Positions 44,004 to 57,084 of a stretch of DNA of 64,000 nucleotides are shown piece by piece. How positions within the stretch are numbered: the stretch's first letter is position 1; every line of letters begins with the position of its first letter. The notes below the pieces were generated by a model. It saw nothing but the letters and a program-made list of their open reading frames with translations, ran no database searches and was not told where the DNA came from. The stretch comes from Primorskyibacter aestuariivivens. GTDB lineage: Bacteria; Pseudomonadota; Alphaproteobacteria; Rhodobacterales; Rhodobacteraceae. The translations under genes were made by a program, and so were the position numbers. The DNA lies in assembly GCF_028023675.1 (NCBI RefSeq), contig NZ_JAQIOZ010000016.1, positions 48,920 to 112,919 of the forward strand, written 5' to 3'.

Positions 44004-46724
44004 TCAGATGCGACCGTGGCAGTGCTTGAACTTGTTGCCCGACCCACAAGGACAAGGTTCGTTCCGGCCGGGATTGCCCCATGTGGCAGGATCGTTTTCG
44101 TCAAAGCCCGCAACCAGCGGCGCGGGGGCGTCCGGGTTGGGGGCTGGCGCACCGGCGCCGACCGGCTGGGCCTGTTTCTGAAGCTCTTCTTGCGCCGCTT
44201 GCTGCGCCTGAATCTGGCGCATGAGCGCGGCTTGTTCTTCTTCGGACATGGGGCGGATCTGGGCGAGCTTCTGGCTTACCTCTTCGCGCAGGGAGTCCAG
44301 CATGGATTCAAAGAGCTGGAATGCCTCGTTCTTGTATTCGTTGAGCGGGTCACGCTGGGCATAGCCGCGGAAGCCCACGACCGAGCGCAGATGTTCCAAC
44401 GTCAGAAGGTGTTCGCGCCACTTGCCGTCAATGGTCTGCAACAGTACCTGTTTCTCGATCTGGCGCATCGTGTCCGGCCCGAAAGCGGCGGCCTTTTGTG
44501 CCATGTACTTGTCGCTCTCATCCTCAAGGCGTTCGCGGATCGTGTCCTGATCCACGCCATCCTCATCCGCCCATGCCACGACCGGCAGGTCCATGCCCAG
44601 ATACTGGATCACAGAGCCTTGCAGACCTTCGCCATCCCATTGGTCGGAGTAGGATTTGGGCGGCATGTATTGGTCGACCAGTTCGTCGATCACCTCGTGG
44701 CGCATGTCCTGCACGATTTCCGACAGGTCCTCGGCCTCCATGATCTCGCGACGCTGCGCAAAGATCACTTTCCGCTGGTCGTTCATCACGTCATCGAACT
44801 TGAGCAACTGCTTGCGGATGTCAAAGTTGCGCCCTTCGACCTTGGCCTGAGCGCGCTCCAGCGACTTGTTCACCCAGGGGTGTTCAATGGCTTCGCCGTC
44901 CTTGAGACCCAGCGTGCTCAGGACTTTTTCGAGCCGCTCGGAACCGAAGATGCGCATCAGGTCATCGTCAAGCGACAGGAAGAAGGAGGAGCGCCCCGGG
45001 TCGCCCTGACGGCCCGAACGGCCGCGAAGCTGGTTGTCGATGCGGCGGCTTTCGTGGCGCTCGGTGGCCAGAACATAGAGCCCGCCCGCGTCCTTGACCG
45101 CCTGCTCATCGGCGGCGTGCTCTTCTTCGATCTTCTGGCGAATGGCTTCGGGGTCGGCTTCGGGATCGGCGGCGATGGCCTCCATGATCTTGAACTCGAC
45201 ATTGCCGCCAAGTTTGATGTCGGTTCCGCGACCGGCCATGTTGGTGGCGATGGTCACCGCGCCCAGCTTGCCCGCGTCGGCGACAATCTGCGCCTCTTGC
45301 TCGTGCTGGCGCGCGTTCAGGACGTTATGCTTGAGCTTCTCCTGCTGAAGCATCCGGCTCAGCATCTCGGATTTCTCGATCGAGGTCGTGCCCACGAGGA
45401 CCGGCTGACCCTTTTCATGGGCCCGTTTGATCTCTTCGATGATCGCCTGATATTTTTCCTCTGCCGAGCGATAGACGCGGTCGTCATCGTCCTGACGGGC
45501 AATCGGGCGGTTGGTGGGAACCTCAACCACACCCAGACCGTAGATTTCAGCGAATTCCTCGGCTTCGGTGGCCGCCGTGCCGGTCATGCCGCCCAGCTTG
45601 TTATACAGGCGGAAATAATTCTGGAAGGTGACCGAGGCGAGCGTCACGTTCTCGGGCTTGATCTCGCAGCCTTCCTTGGCCTCGATGGCTTGGTGCAGAC
45701 CATCGGACAGGCGGCGGCCGGACATCATACGCCCGGTGAATTCGTCGATCAGCACGACCTCGTTGTCGCGGACGATGTAGTCCTTGTCCTTGGTGAACAG
45801 TTTGTGGGCACGCAGACCCTGGTTCACGTGGTGCACAACCGTCGTGCTTTCGGGGTCGTAAAGCGACTGGCCCTCGGGCAAAAGATCATGGGCACGCAAT
45901 TGAGCCTCAAGGAATTCGTTGCCTTCGTCGGTGAAGGTCACGTTGCGGGTCTTTTCATCCAGCGTGAAGTGATCCTCTTCGACCAGCGGGATCAGCTTGT
46001 CGATGGTCACGTAAAGCTCGCTGCGGTCTTCGGCGGGGCCGGAAATGATCAGCGGGGTGCGCGCCTCGTCAATGAGGATGCTGTCCACCTCGTCCACGAT
46101 GGCGAAGTTGTGGCCGCGCTGGAACATGTCGTTCAGTTCGGACTTCATGTTGTCGCGCAGGTAGTCGAAGCCAAGCTCATTGTTGGTGGCATAGGTGATG
46201 TCGCAATCATAGGCGTCATGCTTGCCCTGCTCGGATTGCCACGGATAGACGCAGCCGGTGGTCATGCCCAACGCGGCATAGACCTTGCCCATCCATTCAG
46301 CGTCCCGCTTGGCGAGATAGTCGTTGACGGTGACGATGTGCACGCCCTCGCCGGTCAGCGCATTGAGATAGGCGGGGAAGGTCGCAACCAGCGTCTTGCC
46401 CTCGCCGGTTTTCATCTCGGCGATATTGCCCTGATGCAGGAAAATGCCGCCCATCAGCTGGGTGTCAAAGGCACGCAGGCCCAGCGCGCGCTTGGCGGCC
46501 TCGCGGCAATTGGCAAAGGCTTCGGGCAGGAGGTCATCAAGGCTTTCGCCGCCCTTGGCACGTTCTTGGAATTCGCGGGTTTTCTCGATCAGCTGCTCAT
46601 CGCTCAGCGGCTCGAATTCGGGTTCCAGCGCATTGATCTGTTCGACCAGCGGGCGGGTCGCCTTGATCTTGCGGTCATTCGGTGTTCCGAACACCTTTTT
46701 GGCAATTTTTCCAAGGCCCAGCAT
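44004..46724 (-). CDS. secA: Preprotein translocase ATPase SecA
   Basis: 906 residues, normal. Motor of the Sec pathway. Walker [12 protein letters not shown] near residue 105, Walker [18 protein letters not shown] near 208, NYLAKR-type [24 protein letters not shown] near 580 and the C-terminal zinc tail [16 protein letters not shown] 46724 follows GGAGTGACT. The upstream frame extension to 46844 is not part of the protein. Divergent from the parvulin gene across 172 bp. Confidence 0.97.
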   Translation of the reverse strand: MLGLGKIAKKVFGTPNDRKIKATRPLVEQINALEPEFEPLSDEQLIEKTREFQERAKGGESLDDLLPEAFANCREAAKRALGLRAFDTQLMGGIFLHQGNIAEMKTGEGKTLVATFPAYLNALTGEGVHIVTVNDYLAKRDAEWMGKVYAALGMTTGCVYPWQSEQGKHDAYDCDITYATNNELGFDYLRDNMKSELNDMFQRGHNFAIVDEVDSILIDEARTPLIISGPAEDRSELYVTIDKLIPLVEEDHFTLDEKTRNVTFTDEGNEFLEAQLRAHDLLPEGQSLYDPESTTVVHHVNQGLRAHKLFTKDKDYIVRDNEVVLIDEFTGRMMSGRRLSDGLHQAIEAKEGCEIKPENVTLASVTFQNYFRLYNKLGGMTGTAATEAEEFAEIYGLGVVEVPTNRPIARQDDDDRVYRSAEEKYQAIIEEIKRAHEKGQPVLVGTTSIEKSEMLSRMLQQEKLKHNVLNARQHEQEAQIVADAGKLGAVTIATNMAGRGTDIKLGGNVEFKIMEAIAADPEADPEAIRQKIEEEHAADEQAVKDAGGLYVLATERHESRRIDNQLRGRSGRQGDPGRSSFFLSLDDDLMRIFGSERLEKVLSTLGLKDGEAIEHPWVNKSLERAQAKVEGRNFDIRKQLLKFDDVMNDQRKVIFAQRREIMEAEDLSEIVQDMRHEVIDELVDQYMPPKSYSDQWDGEGLQGSVIQYLGMDLPVVAWADEDGVDQDTIRERLEDESDKYMAQKAAAFGPDTMRQIEKQVLLQTIDGKWREHLLTLEHLRSVVGFRGYAQRDPLNEYKNEAFQLFESMLDSLREEVSQKLAQIRPMSEEEQAALMRQIQAQQAAQEELQKQAQPVGAGAPAPNPDAPAPLVAGFDENDPATWGNPGRNEPCPCGSGNKFKHCHGRI

Positions 46725-46896
46725 AGTCACTCCGTCGAATAATGCGCAAATCTGCGTGTCCCCGGCTTGCCCGTCTCGACTGCAACCCATATGGCTTGGG
46801 GGAAACACGCGTCCGGCAGGACATGAGCGATGTAAGCGGCGCATCTGAGAGTGTCAACGTCGCCCACCGGCGCGGTCAGAAATGAAGGAAGATATG

Positions 46897-47745
46897 ATGT
46901 TGAAAAGCCTTAAAACCACGGCAATCGCAGCCGCTCTGGCGCTCGCGGCCAACGCGGCAACGGCGCAGGAGCCTACGGCAGACACCGTGGTGGCCACCGT
47001 CAACGGAACCGAGATCACGCTGGGTCACATGATCATGATCCGCGCCGGTCTTCCTGAGCAATACAAGCAACTGCCCGACGACGTGCTGTGGGACGGCATT
47101 CTGGATCAGCTCGTGCAACAGACCCTGCTGGTGCAGGCAGGGCCGGAAGATATCTCCAAGCGCGTGGCGATTGCGCTCGAAAACGAGCAGCGGTCCCTGC
47201 AGGCAGCGGAGTACATGCAGGGCATCATGGAGGAAGCGCTGACCGAGGCAGCGGTGGCGGAAGAATACGCGACCGCCTATGCCGACGGCGATCGGGGTGT
47301 GGAATTCAACGCCTCGCATATCCTTGTCGGGACCGAGGCCGAGGCGGCGGAGCTGGCCGAGCGCGCGCGCGGAGGCGAAGATTTTGCCGAGCTCGCAAAA
47401 GCGCATTCCACCGGTCCGTCTGGCCCCAATGGCGGTGAGTTGGGCTGGTTTGGCGAGGGCATGATGGTTCCCGAGTTTGAAACCGCCGTGAAAGCGATGG
47501 GAGTCGGCGATGTGTCCGACCCGGTGCAGACGCAGTTCGGCTGGCATGTGATCAAGCTCAACGATACCCGCGTGGCCGAAGCACCCAAGTTGGAAGAGGT
47601 CCGCGCGGAGCTTGAAGACGCGGTGCGGACCAAGGCCGTGGATACGACGCTGGACGCGCTCAAGGCCGAAGCGGATATCGCGACCGAGCCGAAATCGGAT
47701 TTCGATCCGTCCATTCTTCAAAACCTCGATCTGCTGGGGGAATAA
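46897..47745 (+). CDS. Parvulin-type peptidylprolyl isomerase, exported
   Basis: 282 residues from ATG 46897, chosen since AAGGAAG lies 5 nt upstream; ATG 46882 and 46894 are in frame. Signal peptide MLKSLKTTAIAAALALAANA TAQ is followed by a SurA-N-like helical region (ILDQLVQQTLLVQAG) and a PpiC domain near residues 135-225 (ASHILVGTEAEAAELAERA, LGWFGEGMMVPEFE, QFGWHVIKL). It assists folding of exported proteins in the periplasm. Its neighbour secA exports such clients. argJ begins immediately after its stop codon. Confidence 0.9.
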   Translation: MLKSLKTTAIAAALALAANAATAQEPTADTVVATVNGTEITLGHMIMIRAGLPEQYKQLPDDVLWDGILDQLVQQTLLVQAGPEDISKRVAIALENEQRSLQAAEYMQGIMEEALTEAAVAEEYATAYADGDRGVEFNASHILVGTEAEAAELAERARGGEDFAELAKAHSTGPSGPNGGELGWFGEGMMVPEFETAVKAMGVGDVSDPVQTQFGWHVIKLNDTRVAEAPKLEEVRAELEDAVRTKAVDTTLDALKAEADIATEPKSDFDPSILQNLDLLGE

Positions 47746-48972
47746 ATGGCCAAAGCCCTGCCCGTATCGCCGCTGGCGCCCGAAACATTCCCGGACCTGC
47801 CGGTCATTGAAGGTGTGAGCTTTGCCTCCATCGAGGCGGGTGTCCGCTATTCCGGTCGCCGTGACGTGATGTTGGCCAAGCTCGTCCCCGGCACGTCAGT
47901 GGCCGGGGTGTTCACCAAATCGGCAACACGCTCGGCACCGGTGCTGGATTGTCAGGCCAAGCTGGGCGGTGATGCGAACGATGGCGCGGCCATTCTGGTC
48001 AATGCCGGGAACTCCAATGCTTTTACCGGCAAAAGCGGGGTTGATGCGGTGGCGGCCATCACGGCCGCGACAGCACAGGTGCTGGGCATCCCGGAGGCAC
48101 GTGTCTTTACCTCGTCCACCGGGGTGATTGGCGAGCCGATGAAGTACGAACGCATCACGGCAGTGTTGGGCGATCTGGCGGGCGCGCTGGATGCGGGCGG
48201 CATCGCAGATGCAGCGCGCGCCATCATGACCACCGATACCTTTCCCAAGGGATCGGGCCGCGAAGTGGAGATTGACGGCAAGCCGGTGAAAATTGCCGGG
48301 ATCGCCAAAGGCTCGGGCATGATCGCGCCGGATATGGCGACGATGCTGGTATACATCTTCACCGATGCCGCCGTGTCCCAGGACGCGTTGCAATCCATGT
48401 TGTCGGAACTCACCGATCTCACCTTCAACTGCATCACGGTGGACAGCGATACCTCGACCTCCGACAGCCTGATTTTGGCCGCGACAGGAAGCTCTGGTGT
48501 GGCCGCGGACAATAGCGCCCCGTTCAAGGAAGCGCTCTTTGAGGTGATGATGGACCTGGCGCATCAGGTGGTCCGCGATGGCGAGGGCGCGACCAAGTTT
48601 GTCGAGATCGACGTGACCGGCGCGATGTCGGACAAGGACGCACATGTTCACGCCATGGCGATTGCCAATTCCCCGCTGGTCAAGACCGCGATTGCCGGAG
48701 AAGACCCCAACTGGGGCCGGATCGTGATGGCCATCGGCAAGAGCGGCGCGGCGGCGGACCGGGACAAGCTGTCAATCCGGTTTGGCGATGTGCTGGTGGC
48801 CGAAAACGGCTGGGTGTCTCCGGACTATCGCGAAGAAGATGGGGCCGCGCATATGAAGCGCGAGCGCATCCAGATCTCGGTCGATCTCGGGCTGGGAACC
48901 GGCAAGCGCCGGGTCTGGACCTGTGACCTGACCCATGGCTATATCGCCATCAACGCGGATTACCGGTCGTGA
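47746..48972 (+). CDS. argJ: Bifunctional glutamate N-acetyltransferase/amino-acid N-acetyltransferase
   Basis: 408 residues. The self-cleavage site is GSGMIAPDMATMLVYIFTDA near residue 190, where the Thr of ATML becomes the nucleophile of the beta chain. It recycles the acetyl group from N-acetylornithine to glutamate and makes acetylglutamate from acetyl-CoA in arginine synthesis. Its ATG follows directly the parvulin stop. GDPNWGRIV and FVEIDVTGAMS further support it. Followed 55 nt later by mutT. Confidence 0.96.
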   Translation: MAKALPVSPLAPETFPDLPVIEGVSFASIEAGVRYSGRRDVMLAKLVPGTSVAGVFTKSATRSAPVLDCQAKLGGDANDGAAILVNAGNSNAFTGKSGVDAVAAITAATAQVLGIPEARVFTSSTGVIGEPMKYERITAVLGDLAGALDAGGIADAARAIMTTDTFPKGSGREVEIDGKPVKIAGIAKGSGMIAPDMATMLVYIFTDAAVSQDALQSMLSELTDLTFNCITVDSDTSTSDSLILAATGSSGVAADNSAPFKEALFEVMMDLAHQVVRDGEGATKFVEIDVTGAMSDKDAHVHAMAIANSPLVKTAIAGEDPNWGRIVMAIGKSGAAADRDKLSIRFGDVLVAENGWVSPDYREEDGAAHMKRERIQISVDLGLGTGKRRVWTCDLTHGYIAINADYRS

Positions 48973-49027
48973 AAGACAAGACATCTCAGGAAATGCGGGC
49001 ACCGGTTTTCCGTTCGGGATTGCGGCA

Positions 49028-49426
49028 ATGAAAATTGTCCTTGTCGCTGCTGTCGCGCTGATCGACGTGGACGGGCGCGTGCTTCTGGCGCAGCGCCCGG
49101 AGGGCAAATCCATGGCCGGGCTCTGGGAGTTTCCGGGTGGAAAGGTCGAGCCCGGGGAAACCCCGGAACTGGCGCTGATCCGGGAATTGCAAGAGGAGTT
49201 GGGGATCGACACCTGGGCGTCTTGTCTCGCGCCGCTGACCTTTGCCAGCCACAGCTATGACGACTTTCATTTGCTGATGCCGCTCTTTGCCTGCCGCAAA
49301 TGGGACGGGGTTCCGCAGTCGCGCGAAGGCCAGGCGCTCAAATGGGTGCGGGCCGAATCGCTGCGCGACTATCCGATGCCCCCGGCGGACATTCCGTTGA
49401 TTCCCATACTGCGGGACTGGCTCTAA
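49028..49426 (+). CDS. mutT: 8-oxo-dGTP diphosphatase, MutT
   Basis: 132 residues. Nudix box FPGGKVEPGETPELALIREL then QEEL near residues 36-62, with LLAQRPEGKSMAGLWEFPGG before it, as in MutT. It hydrolyses oxidised guanine nucleotides and so prevents A:T to C:G mutation. The ATG at 49028 is chosen; the frame back to 48935 overlaps argJ. The ribosome site is weak (CGGG-ATTG). Placement after argJ is common in this bacterial family. Confidence 0.92.
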   Translation: MKIVLVAAVALIDVDGRVLLAQRPEGKSMAGLWEFPGGKVEPGETPELALIRELQEELGIDTWASCLAPLTFASHSYDDFHLLMPLFACRKWDGVPQSREGQALKWVRAESLRDYPMPPADIPLIPILRDWL

Positions 49427-49593
49427 GCTGCCCCATACAGACGATTTTTCGTGTCGCGCGGCGTGAAATTCTCAACTTCGCCATGAATTTGTGCGCCGAA
49501 AGCACAATTGTGACCATTTTGTGTCAAAATTTGTTTTCCGGAATCCACGCTTCGGCACTACATTAATCCATGTCATGGCCAAGTGGGGATGTA

Positions 49594-49734
49594 ATGACAG
49601 TGCTGAAAACGATATCTCTGGGTAAATATATTTCCGTCCAAGGTGTGTTCGTGAAGCGTTTGCCGGATGGGCGCATTGCCGTCCGCGATGGGGAACGCAT
49701 CTTTGAGGGAACACCCATCGGGAAGGCAGCCTGA
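49594..49734 (+). CDS. Short hypothetical protein (46 aa), too small for normal ORF calling
   Basis: An ATG at 49594 with GGGGA 5 nt upstream, in frame through 47 codons: MTVLKTISLGKYISVQGVFV… to the TGA at 49732. It has no signal or membrane span, and alternates charged and hydrophobic residues (RLPDGRIAVRDGERIFEG). The 3' end is closed by the strong terminator at 49774. An in-frame ATG at 49570 is possible. I recall similar short proteins in other roseobacters but cannot confirm. Confidence 0.6.
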   Translation: MTVLKTISLGKYISVQGVFVKRLPDGRIAVRDGERIFEGTPIGKAA

Positions 49735-49773
49735 CGCGCCGCTTTCGGCCACCTGACTTCTCACGCAGAACTG

Positions 49774-49806
49774 AAAAAGGGGACAGCTCACACCGTCCCC
49801 TTTTTT
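49774..49806. terminator. Bidirectional terminator between the 46-aa ORF and infB
   Basis: An 11-bp perfect stem AAAAAGGGGAC (49774-49784) / GTCCCCTTTTT (49795-49805) with a 10-nt loop. It has T-runs on both strands, so it can stop both the plus-strand unit and the infB operon. Confidence 0.92.
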
Positions 49807-49828
49807 CGTGTCATGTCGCTGCGCCGGA

Positions 49829-52315
49829 TCAATCCAGCGTGCGTTCCACTTCGGTCCGCTCAAAGATCTCGATGACATCGTTGGGACGAACGTCGTCGTA
49901 GTTCTCGAACGCCATGCCGCATTCCTGGCCGGATTGCACTTCGGCAACCTCGTCCTTGAAGCGCTTGAGCGTTTTCAGCGTGCCTTCGTGGATCACCACA
50001 TCGTCGCGCAAGAGACGCACACCGGCAGAGCGGCGCGCCACGCCTTCGGTGACGAGACAGCCAGCAACCTTGCCAACGCCAGAGACCTTGAAGACCTCTT
50101 TGATTTGCGCATACCCGATGAAGTTTTCGCGGACCTCGGCAGAGAGCAGGCCGGATGCCGCCGCTTTCACGTCATCCACAAGATCGTAGATCACGCTGTA
50201 ATAGCGGATTTCCACGCCCTTCTGGTTGGCGGTGTTACGTGCGGACGCATTGGCGCGGACGTTGAAGCCCAGGATCGGAGCGTTGGACGCTTCGGCCAGA
50301 CCCACATCGGTTTCGGTGATGGCACCCACACCGGAATGCAGCACGCGCACGCGCACCTCGTCATTGCCGATCTTTTCCATCGCCTGAACGATGGCTTCGG
50401 CAGAGCCCTGCACATCGGCTTTGACCAGAATGGGCAGTTCAGCGACGTTTTCGTCTTCCTTGGCCTTGGCCAGCAGCTGATCCAGCGTGGTCGCGGCACC
50501 GGCCGCAGCGCGTTTGTCCTTGGCCGCTTTTTCGCGGTACTCGGCAATCTCGCGCGCCTGCGCTTCGGTATCGACGACGTTGAGCACGTCACCCGCCTCG
50601 GGCGTGCCGTTGAGGCCAAGCACCTCGACCGGTACGGACGGCCCCGCCTCTTTCACGCGTTCGCCAGTGTCGGAGATCAGCGCACGGACCTTGCCCCACT
50701 GTTCGCCCACGACAAAGATGTCGCCCTGTTTCAGCGTGCCGTTCCGAACCAGAACGGTTGCGACCGGGCCACGGCCCACATCAAGCTGTGCCTCGATCAC
50801 GGCACCTTGGGCGGCGCGCTCGGGGTTGGCCTTGAGTTCAAGGATTTCCGATTGCAGCGCGATGGCTTCGAGCAGCTCATCAAGACCCTGACCGGTGATG
50901 GCGGACACTTCCACGTCCTGCACGTCACCCGACAGGCCTTCGACGATCACTTCGTGCTGAAGCAGATCGGTGCGCACCTTGTCCGGGTTGGCATCGGGCT
51001 TGTCGCATTTGTTGATCGCGACAATCATCGGCACCTTGGCGGCCTTGGCGTGGTTGATGGCTTCGATTGTCTGCGGCATCACGGCGTCATCCGCCGCCAC
51101 CACAAGCACAACGATATCCGTGACCTGTGCCCCGCGCGAACGCATCGAGGTAAAGGCCGCGTGACCGGGTGTGTCGAGGAAGGAGAGCACAGCCCCGCTA
51201 TCGGTTTTCACCTGATAGGCGCCGATATGCTGAGTGATGCCGCCGGCTTCGCCCGCCACAACCTTGGCGTCGCGGATCGCGTCCAGAAGCGAGGTCTTGC
51301 CGTGGTCAACGTGGCCCATGATGGTGATGACCGGAGGACGCGGGGTCAGGTCTTCTTCCTTGTCCTCGACCTCTTTGATGACGTCTTCCACGTCCGAATC
51401 CGAGACGCGCGTGACCTTGTGGCCGAATTCTTCGATGATGAGCTCTGCGGTATCGGCGTCGATGGATTGGTTCTGGGTGACCATCATGCCCATGTTCATG
51501 AGCGACTTGACCACGTCACCAACGCGTTCCGCCATACGGTTCGCCAGTTCCGACACCACGATGGCCTCGGGCAGTTTGACGTCGCGGACAACCTTTTCCC
51601 GCTCGACCGGACCGCCCATCGCCTTTTGACGTGCGCGTTCCTGTTTGCGCTTCATGGCAGCCATGGAGCGTTGCCGCCCGCCTTCGCCGCCGGTCAGCGC
51701 CTGGTTCACGGTCAGCTTGCCGGAGCGGCGGCCGTCGTTGCGGGCAGCACCCTTGCCCCGGGTCTGGCGTTCTTCGCGTTCGCGGGCCGGGGGCGCCTGT
51801 TTGGTCTTGGCAGGTGCGGATTTGCCGCGATCCTGTTCCGGTGCGGGCGCAGGAGCAGCCGCAGCGGCTTTGGCCGCTTCCTCGGCTTCGCGCTTCTTGC
51901 GCTCTTCCTCTTCGGCCTTCTGGCGCACCTTTTCCTCGGCCTCGCGCTGTTCGCGCTCCTTGGCCTCTTGCTCGGCGCGGCGGCGTTCACGCTCTTCTGC
52001 GCGGGCCTTTTCCTCGGCTTCGCGTTGCGCAGCTTCTTCGGTTTCACGTGCCTTCGCGGCCTGAACCGCCTTCAGGCGACGCTCCATTTCAGCATCGGAA
52101 ATGCCCGCCGGGCGTTTGTTCGGGTTCGATCCGGCACCGGGTCCGGAACCGGGGGCCGCAGGTTTGGCCGCGCCGGGTTTGGGCACCACAACGCGTTTGC
52201 GCTTGGTTTCCACTACGACATTCTTGGTGCGGCCATGGCTGAAGCTTTGCTTCACATTGCCCGAACGCGGTCCGCCGCGGACACCGAGTGTCTTTTTGCC
52301 GTCGTTATCGCTCAT
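49829..52315 (-). CDS. infB: Translation initiation factor IF-2
   Basis: 828 residues. N-terminal long Lys/Glu/Arg-rich coiled-coil linker (residues 80-200), then GTPase core with G1 GHVDHGKTS at residue 334, DTPGHAAF and NKCDKP, and C-terminal domains ending NFDDVRPND-type with [10 protein letters not shown]. It places initiator tRNA on the 30S subunit. Fourth gene of the rimP–nusA–ylxR–infB operon, ending at the bidirectional terminator. The N-terminal [16 protein letters not shown] stretch is low-complexity. Confidence 0.98.
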   Translation of the reverse strand: MSDNDGKKTLGVRGGPRSGNVKQSFSHGRTKNVVVETKRKRVVVPKPGAAKPAAPGSGPGAGSNPNKRPAGISDAEMERRLKAVQAAKARETEEAAQREAEEKARAEERERRRAEQEAKEREQREAEEKVRQKAEEEERKKREAEEAAKAAAAAPAPAPEQDRGKSAPAKTKQAPPAREREERQTRGKGAARNDGRRSGKLTVNQALTGGEGGRQRSMAAMKRKQERARQKAMGGPVEREKVVRDVKLPEAIVVSELANRMAERVGDVVKSLMNMGMMVTQNQSIDADTAELIIEEFGHKVTRVSDSDVEDVIKEVEDKEEDLTPRPPVITIMGHVDHGKTSLLDAIRDAKVVAGEAGGITQHIGAYQVKTDSGAVLSFLDTPGHAAFTSMRSRGAQVTDIVVLVVAADDAVMPQTIEAINHAKAAKVPMIVAINKCDKPDANPDKVRTDLLQHEVIVEGLSGDVQDVEVSAITGQGLDELLEAIALQSEILELKANPERAAQGAVIEAQLDVGRGPVATVLVRNGTLKQGDIFVVGEQWGKVRALISDTGERVKEAGPSVPVEVLGLNGTPEAGDVLNVVDTEAQAREIAEYREKAAKDKRAAAGAATTLDQLLAKAKEDENVAELPILVKADVQGSAEAIVQAMEKIGNDEVRVRVLHSGVGAITETDVGLAEASNAPILGFNVRANASARNTANQKGVEIRYYSVIYDLVDDVKAAASGLLSAEVRENFIGYAQIKEVFKVSGVGKVAGCLVTEGVARRSAGVRLLRDDVVIHEGTLKTLKRFKDEVAEVQSGQECGMAFENYDDVRPNDVIEIFERTEVERTLD

Positions 52316-52321
52316 AAAGCT

Positions 52322-52951
52322 CTATTTTCCTTTCCGGCGACCCCTGCCGCCGTCGTCTTGCACGCGCAGATTACGTAATCTTGCGGCATCCTCTACTACA
52401 CGATCCGTGAGTCCACCAGACGCGAGCGCGCCATGTATCACAGTTTGTCGCCCAAAAGCCAATCCTAACTCATCGGCGCTCAGCCAACCGATATAGGACC
52501 CGCCATAGGGCGTGCTCAGTTTCGATTTGCCGCGCTCAGACCCGTCAGAGGACTGGATCAGAACCTGGGCCACGCCCTTGGACAGCCAATCCTTGACCTT
52601 TTCATAGCCCGCAACGGCATGACCGGATTTTCGCGCCAGCGAAATCAGGTCCACGACGCGACGCGCCAGTTGTGCCTCGACCTCGGCCGCGAGCCCGTCG
52701 GGAACGGTCACGGGCTGCTTTGCGCTGCGCGAGAACAGTTTCTTGTCCATCGCCTTGTCCAGCGCCGCGCGCGTGGCTGACACCCAGATACCGCGCCCGG
52801 GCAGTTTGCCCATGATGTCCGGCACCGCCTGCCCGTCGGGGCCGACGACAAACCGGATCATCTCGGTCTTGGGGCGCACCTCGCCGGTCGCAATGCATTT
52901 ACGTTCCGGGCCGGTGCCGCCCTGTTCTTTATTATGACCGCCGCGCGTCAT
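52322..52951 (-). CDS. RNA-binding protein of the YlxR (DUF448) plus L7Ae-like type
   Basis: 209 residues. The YlxR segment ERKCIATGEVRPKTEMIRFVVGPDG and LPGRGIWVSATRAAL lies near residues 15-65. The C-terminal half (RVVDLISLARKSGHAVAGYEKV near residue 98) matches a ribosomal L7Ae/L30e-like fold. The two together form the usual alphaproteobacterial fused version. Sits between nusA and infB, and likely binds RNA or RNase P-related partners in ribosome biogenesis or transcription. 6 nt from infB. Confidence 0.9.
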   Translation of the reverse strand: MTRGGHNKEQGGTGPERKCIATGEVRPKTEMIRFVVGPDGQAVPDIMGKLPGRGIWVSATRAALDKAMDKKLFSRSAKQPVTVPDGLAAEVEAQLARRVVDLISLARKSGHAVAGYEKVKDWLSKGVAQVLIQSSDGSERGKSKLSTPYGGSYIGWLSADELGLAFGRQTVIHGALASGGLTDRVVEDAARLRNLRVQDDGGRGRRKGK

Positions 52952-52974
52952 GGTCAGACCCCGCTCCGGTGCTC

Positions 52975-54594
52975 TTATTCCTCCGCCTCCTCGGCGGCGG
53001 GTTCTTCGTCACCCTCCTCAGACTCGGCTTCGAGATCGGCAGGGTCAACCCAGCCCAGAACGATCCGGGCGGTCATCACGAGGTCCTGTGCTTCTTCGAG
53101 CGAAACGTCGAAAGGCTCAAGCAGGCCGTCATCCTTGACACGCTCGCCATCGACGGTGGTCCAGCCACCGGCCAGTTCCCAATCCGCGCAGGTGGCGAAG
53201 TCCTCAAGCGTTTTCACGCCGTCCTTGGCCAGGGCTTCCACCATTTGGGGTGTCAGGCCCTCGAATTCAATAAGGCTGTCCTCAACCCCAAGCTCACGGG
53301 CCGCTTCGAGCGCCTTGCGCGCCTGTTCCTCAAGGAACTCGCGGGCACGGGTCTGCAGCTCGTTGGCGGTGTCTTCGTCCACGCCATCAATGACCAGAAG
53401 CTCGTCCACCTCGACATAGGCCACCTCTTCGAGGTTGGTGAAGCCTTCGGAGACCAGAAGCTGGGCAAAGAATTCGTCCAGATCGAGCGTGTCCATGAAG
53501 AGTTGCGTGCGCTCTTCGAACTCTTTCTGGCGACGCGCGGATTCTTCTTCCTCGGTCATGATGTCGATGTCGAGCGCGGTCAGCTGCGAGGCAAGGCGCA
53601 CGTTCTGGCCGCGACGGCCAATGGCCAGCGACAGCTGTTCGTCCGGCACCACAACTTCGATGCGCTCGGCGTCTTCGTCCAGAACCACCTTGGACACTTC
53701 GGCGGGCTGCAGCGCGTTCACGAGGAAGGTCGGCACATCCTCGTTCCATGGGATGATGTCGATCTTTTCGCCCTGAAGCTCGTTCACCACGGCCTGCACG
53801 CGGGAGCCGCGCATACCCACACAGGCACCGACCGGGTCGATGGAGCCGTCATAGGACACCACGGCAATCTTGGCGCGCGAACCGGGGTCACGGGCGACGG
53901 CCTTGATCTCGATGATGCCGTCATAAATCTCCGGCACTTCCATCTTGAACAGCTCGGCCATGAATTCCGGCGCGGTGCGCGACAGGAAGATCTGCGGGCC
54001 ACGGGTTTCGCGGCGTACATCCTTGATGTAGCAGCGGATGCGGTCATTCGGGCGATAGCTCTCGCGGCCGATTTTCTCGTTGCGGCGCAGAATGCCTTCG
54101 CCACGGCCGATATCGACGATGACGTTGCCGTATTCCTCGCGCTTGACGACACCGTTGATGATGGTGCCTGCGCGGTCCTTGAATTCCTCGTACTGGCGAT
54201 CACGTTCGGCTTCGCGCACCTTTTGCAGGATCACCTGCTTGGCGGATTGCGCGGCGATGCGGCCCATTTCGACCGGGGGAACCTCTTCGACAAAGGTGTC
54301 GCCCACGGCAGGGTTTTCCATATATTGCTTGGCCTGCTCGACGGTCATTTCCGCCTGGTAATTCTCAAGCTCTTCGTCTTCGACTACTGTGCGCACGCGG
54401 GTAAAGGTAGCGCGGCCGGTCTTGCGGTCGATGGACACGCGAATGTCCATTTCCGAGCCGTAGCGCGACTTGGCGGCACGGGCGAGGCTCTCTTCCATCG
54501 CTTCGACCACGAGACCGGGGTCGATCATCTTTTCCCGGGCCACGGCCTCGGCGGTTTGCAGCAGCTCAAGCTGGTTGGCAGATGTAATCGCCAT
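52975..54594 (-). CDS. nusA: Transcription elongation/termination factor NusA
   Basis: 539 residues. N-terminal polymerase-binding domain (residues 1-125), S1 domain near 135-200 ([21 protein letters not shown]), KH domains ([39 protein letters not shown]) and a C-terminal acidic tail with repeats (residues 350-539). The end ([14 protein letters not shown]) is very acidic. Start ATG 54594 follows GAGGAGGAATAACACAC, which overlaps the end of rimP. In one operon with rimP and infB. Confidence 0.97.
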   Translation of the reverse strand: MAITSANQLELLQTAEAVAREKMIDPGLVVEAMEESLARAAKSRYGSEMDIRVSIDRKTGRATFTRVRTVVEDEELENYQAEMTVEQAKQYMENPAVGDTFVEEVPPVEMGRIAAQSAKQVILQKVREAERDRQYEEFKDRAGTIINGVVKREEYGNVIVDIGRGEGILRRNEKIGRESYRPNDRIRCYIKDVRRETRGPQIFLSRTAPEFMAELFKMEVPEIYDGIIEIKAVARDPGSRAKIAVVSYDGSIDPVGACVGMRGSRVQAVVNELQGEKIDIIPWNEDVPTFLVNALQPAEVSKVVLDEDAERIEVVVPDEQLSLAIGRRGQNVRLASQLTALDIDIMTEEEESARRQKEFEERTQLFMDTLDLDEFFAQLLVSEGFTNLEEVAYVEVDELLVIDGVDEDTANELQTRAREFLEEQARKALEAARELGVEDSLIEFEGLTPQMVEALAKDGVKTLEDFATCADWELAGGWTTVDGERVKDDGLLEPFDVSLEEAQDLVMTARIVLGWVDPADLEAESEEGDEEPAAEEAEE

Positions 54595-54599
54595 GTGTG

Positions 54600-55205
54600 T
54601 TATTCCTCCTCGCGAGACGCGTCGGTCTCGATCTCGTCAAACTGTGTCTCGTCCACACCCGCGGCCTTGCGCTGGCGCAGCATCTCGCGGATCAGATCAT
54701 CGGTCATGACCAGCTTGGCATCGGCCAGCCAGTCAAATTTCAGGCCCAGCGTGATGGTCTCGGTATTTTCCGAAGACCCGTCCACGTTGATCAGCACCTC
54801 GTCGCCTTCGACACCGGCCAGTTCGCCGCGAAAGCGGCGGCGGTTGTCGATCAGCTCATTGGTTTCCAGCTTGGCCTCGTAGCCTTCAAAGGTCTCGAAA
54901 TCCTTGAGCCGGGTCAGCGGGCGGTCGATGCCGGGGCTCGACACTTCCAGCGTGTAGGCGTCAAGGATCGGGTCCTCCACATCCAGCGTCGCGCTCACGG
55001 CGTTGGAAATCTCGGCGCATTCATCCACCTCAATCCCGCCACCGGGGCGTTCGGCCATGATCTGCAAGGTCTGGGTCTTGCCGCTCATCAGACGGATGCG
55101 CACAAGCTCGAATCCCATATCCTCGATCACCGGTGCGATGATCTCGGCCAACCTGCGGTCCAGCGAGGTCTTGGCTATCAGAGTATTCGACAGAATGTCG
55201 GTCAT
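54600..55205 (-). CDS. rimP: Ribosome maturation factor RimP
   Basis: 201 residues. N-terminal domain ([21 protein letters not shown] near residue 15), central [21 protein letters not shown] near 90 and an SM-like C-terminal domain. It helps assemble the 30S subunit. First gene of the rimP–nusA–ylxR–infB operon. A terminator lies just upstream, which isolates the operon from the PA14 gene. The C-terminal extension ([20 protein letters not shown]) is longer than in E. coli. Confidence 0.95.
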   Translation of the reverse strand: MTDILSNTLIAKTSLDRRLAEIIAPVIEDMGFELVRIRLMSGKTQTLQIMAERPGGGIEVDECAEISNAVSATLDVEDPILDAYTLEVSSPGIDRPLTRLKDFETFEGYEAKLETNELIDNRRRFRGELAGVEGDEVLINVDGSSENTETITLGLKFDWLADAKLVMTDDLIREMLRQRKAAGVDETQFDEIETDASREEE

Positions 55206-55238
55206 ATCGGGTCCTGTGATCAGGCGTCATTCGGGCAC

Positions 55239-55261
55239 AAAAAAACGGGCGCGCGGCCCGT
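55239..55261 (-). terminator. Intrinsic terminator upstream of rimP
   Basis: On the minus strand ACGGGC/GCCCGT (plus positions 55256-55261 and 55245-55250) is followed by about seven T (55239-55245). It stops transcription from the PA14 gene before it reaches rimP. A second, T-less GC hairpin lies near 55324-55355. Confidence 0.8.
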
Positions 55262-55364
55262 CGATCTTTCCCGGTGGAGCTTCGGACTTGGCCCGACGCG
55301 CCGCTGTTGAGCCGTCATATACGCCCTGTCCCCCTGACGCGCAAGGGGGCAGGGCAAATCATGC

Positions 55365-57068
<1,704 letters not shown>

Positions 57069-57084
57069 CTCACTCGCTACAGGG

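Noticed and set aside
44016..46742. A 908-codon plus-strand frame lying over secA
   Set aside because: Exactly antisense to secA, whose own frame has all SecA motifs. The frame is a GC-bias shadow with no domain signature.
49808..52378. An 856-codon plus-strand frame across infB
   Set aside because: Antisense shadow of infB; its sequence consists of His/Arg/Phe-rich runs typical of frame shadows.
52969..54882. A 637-codon plus-strand frame across nusA and rimP
   Set aside because: Antisense shadow covering two real genes; no recognisable protein features.
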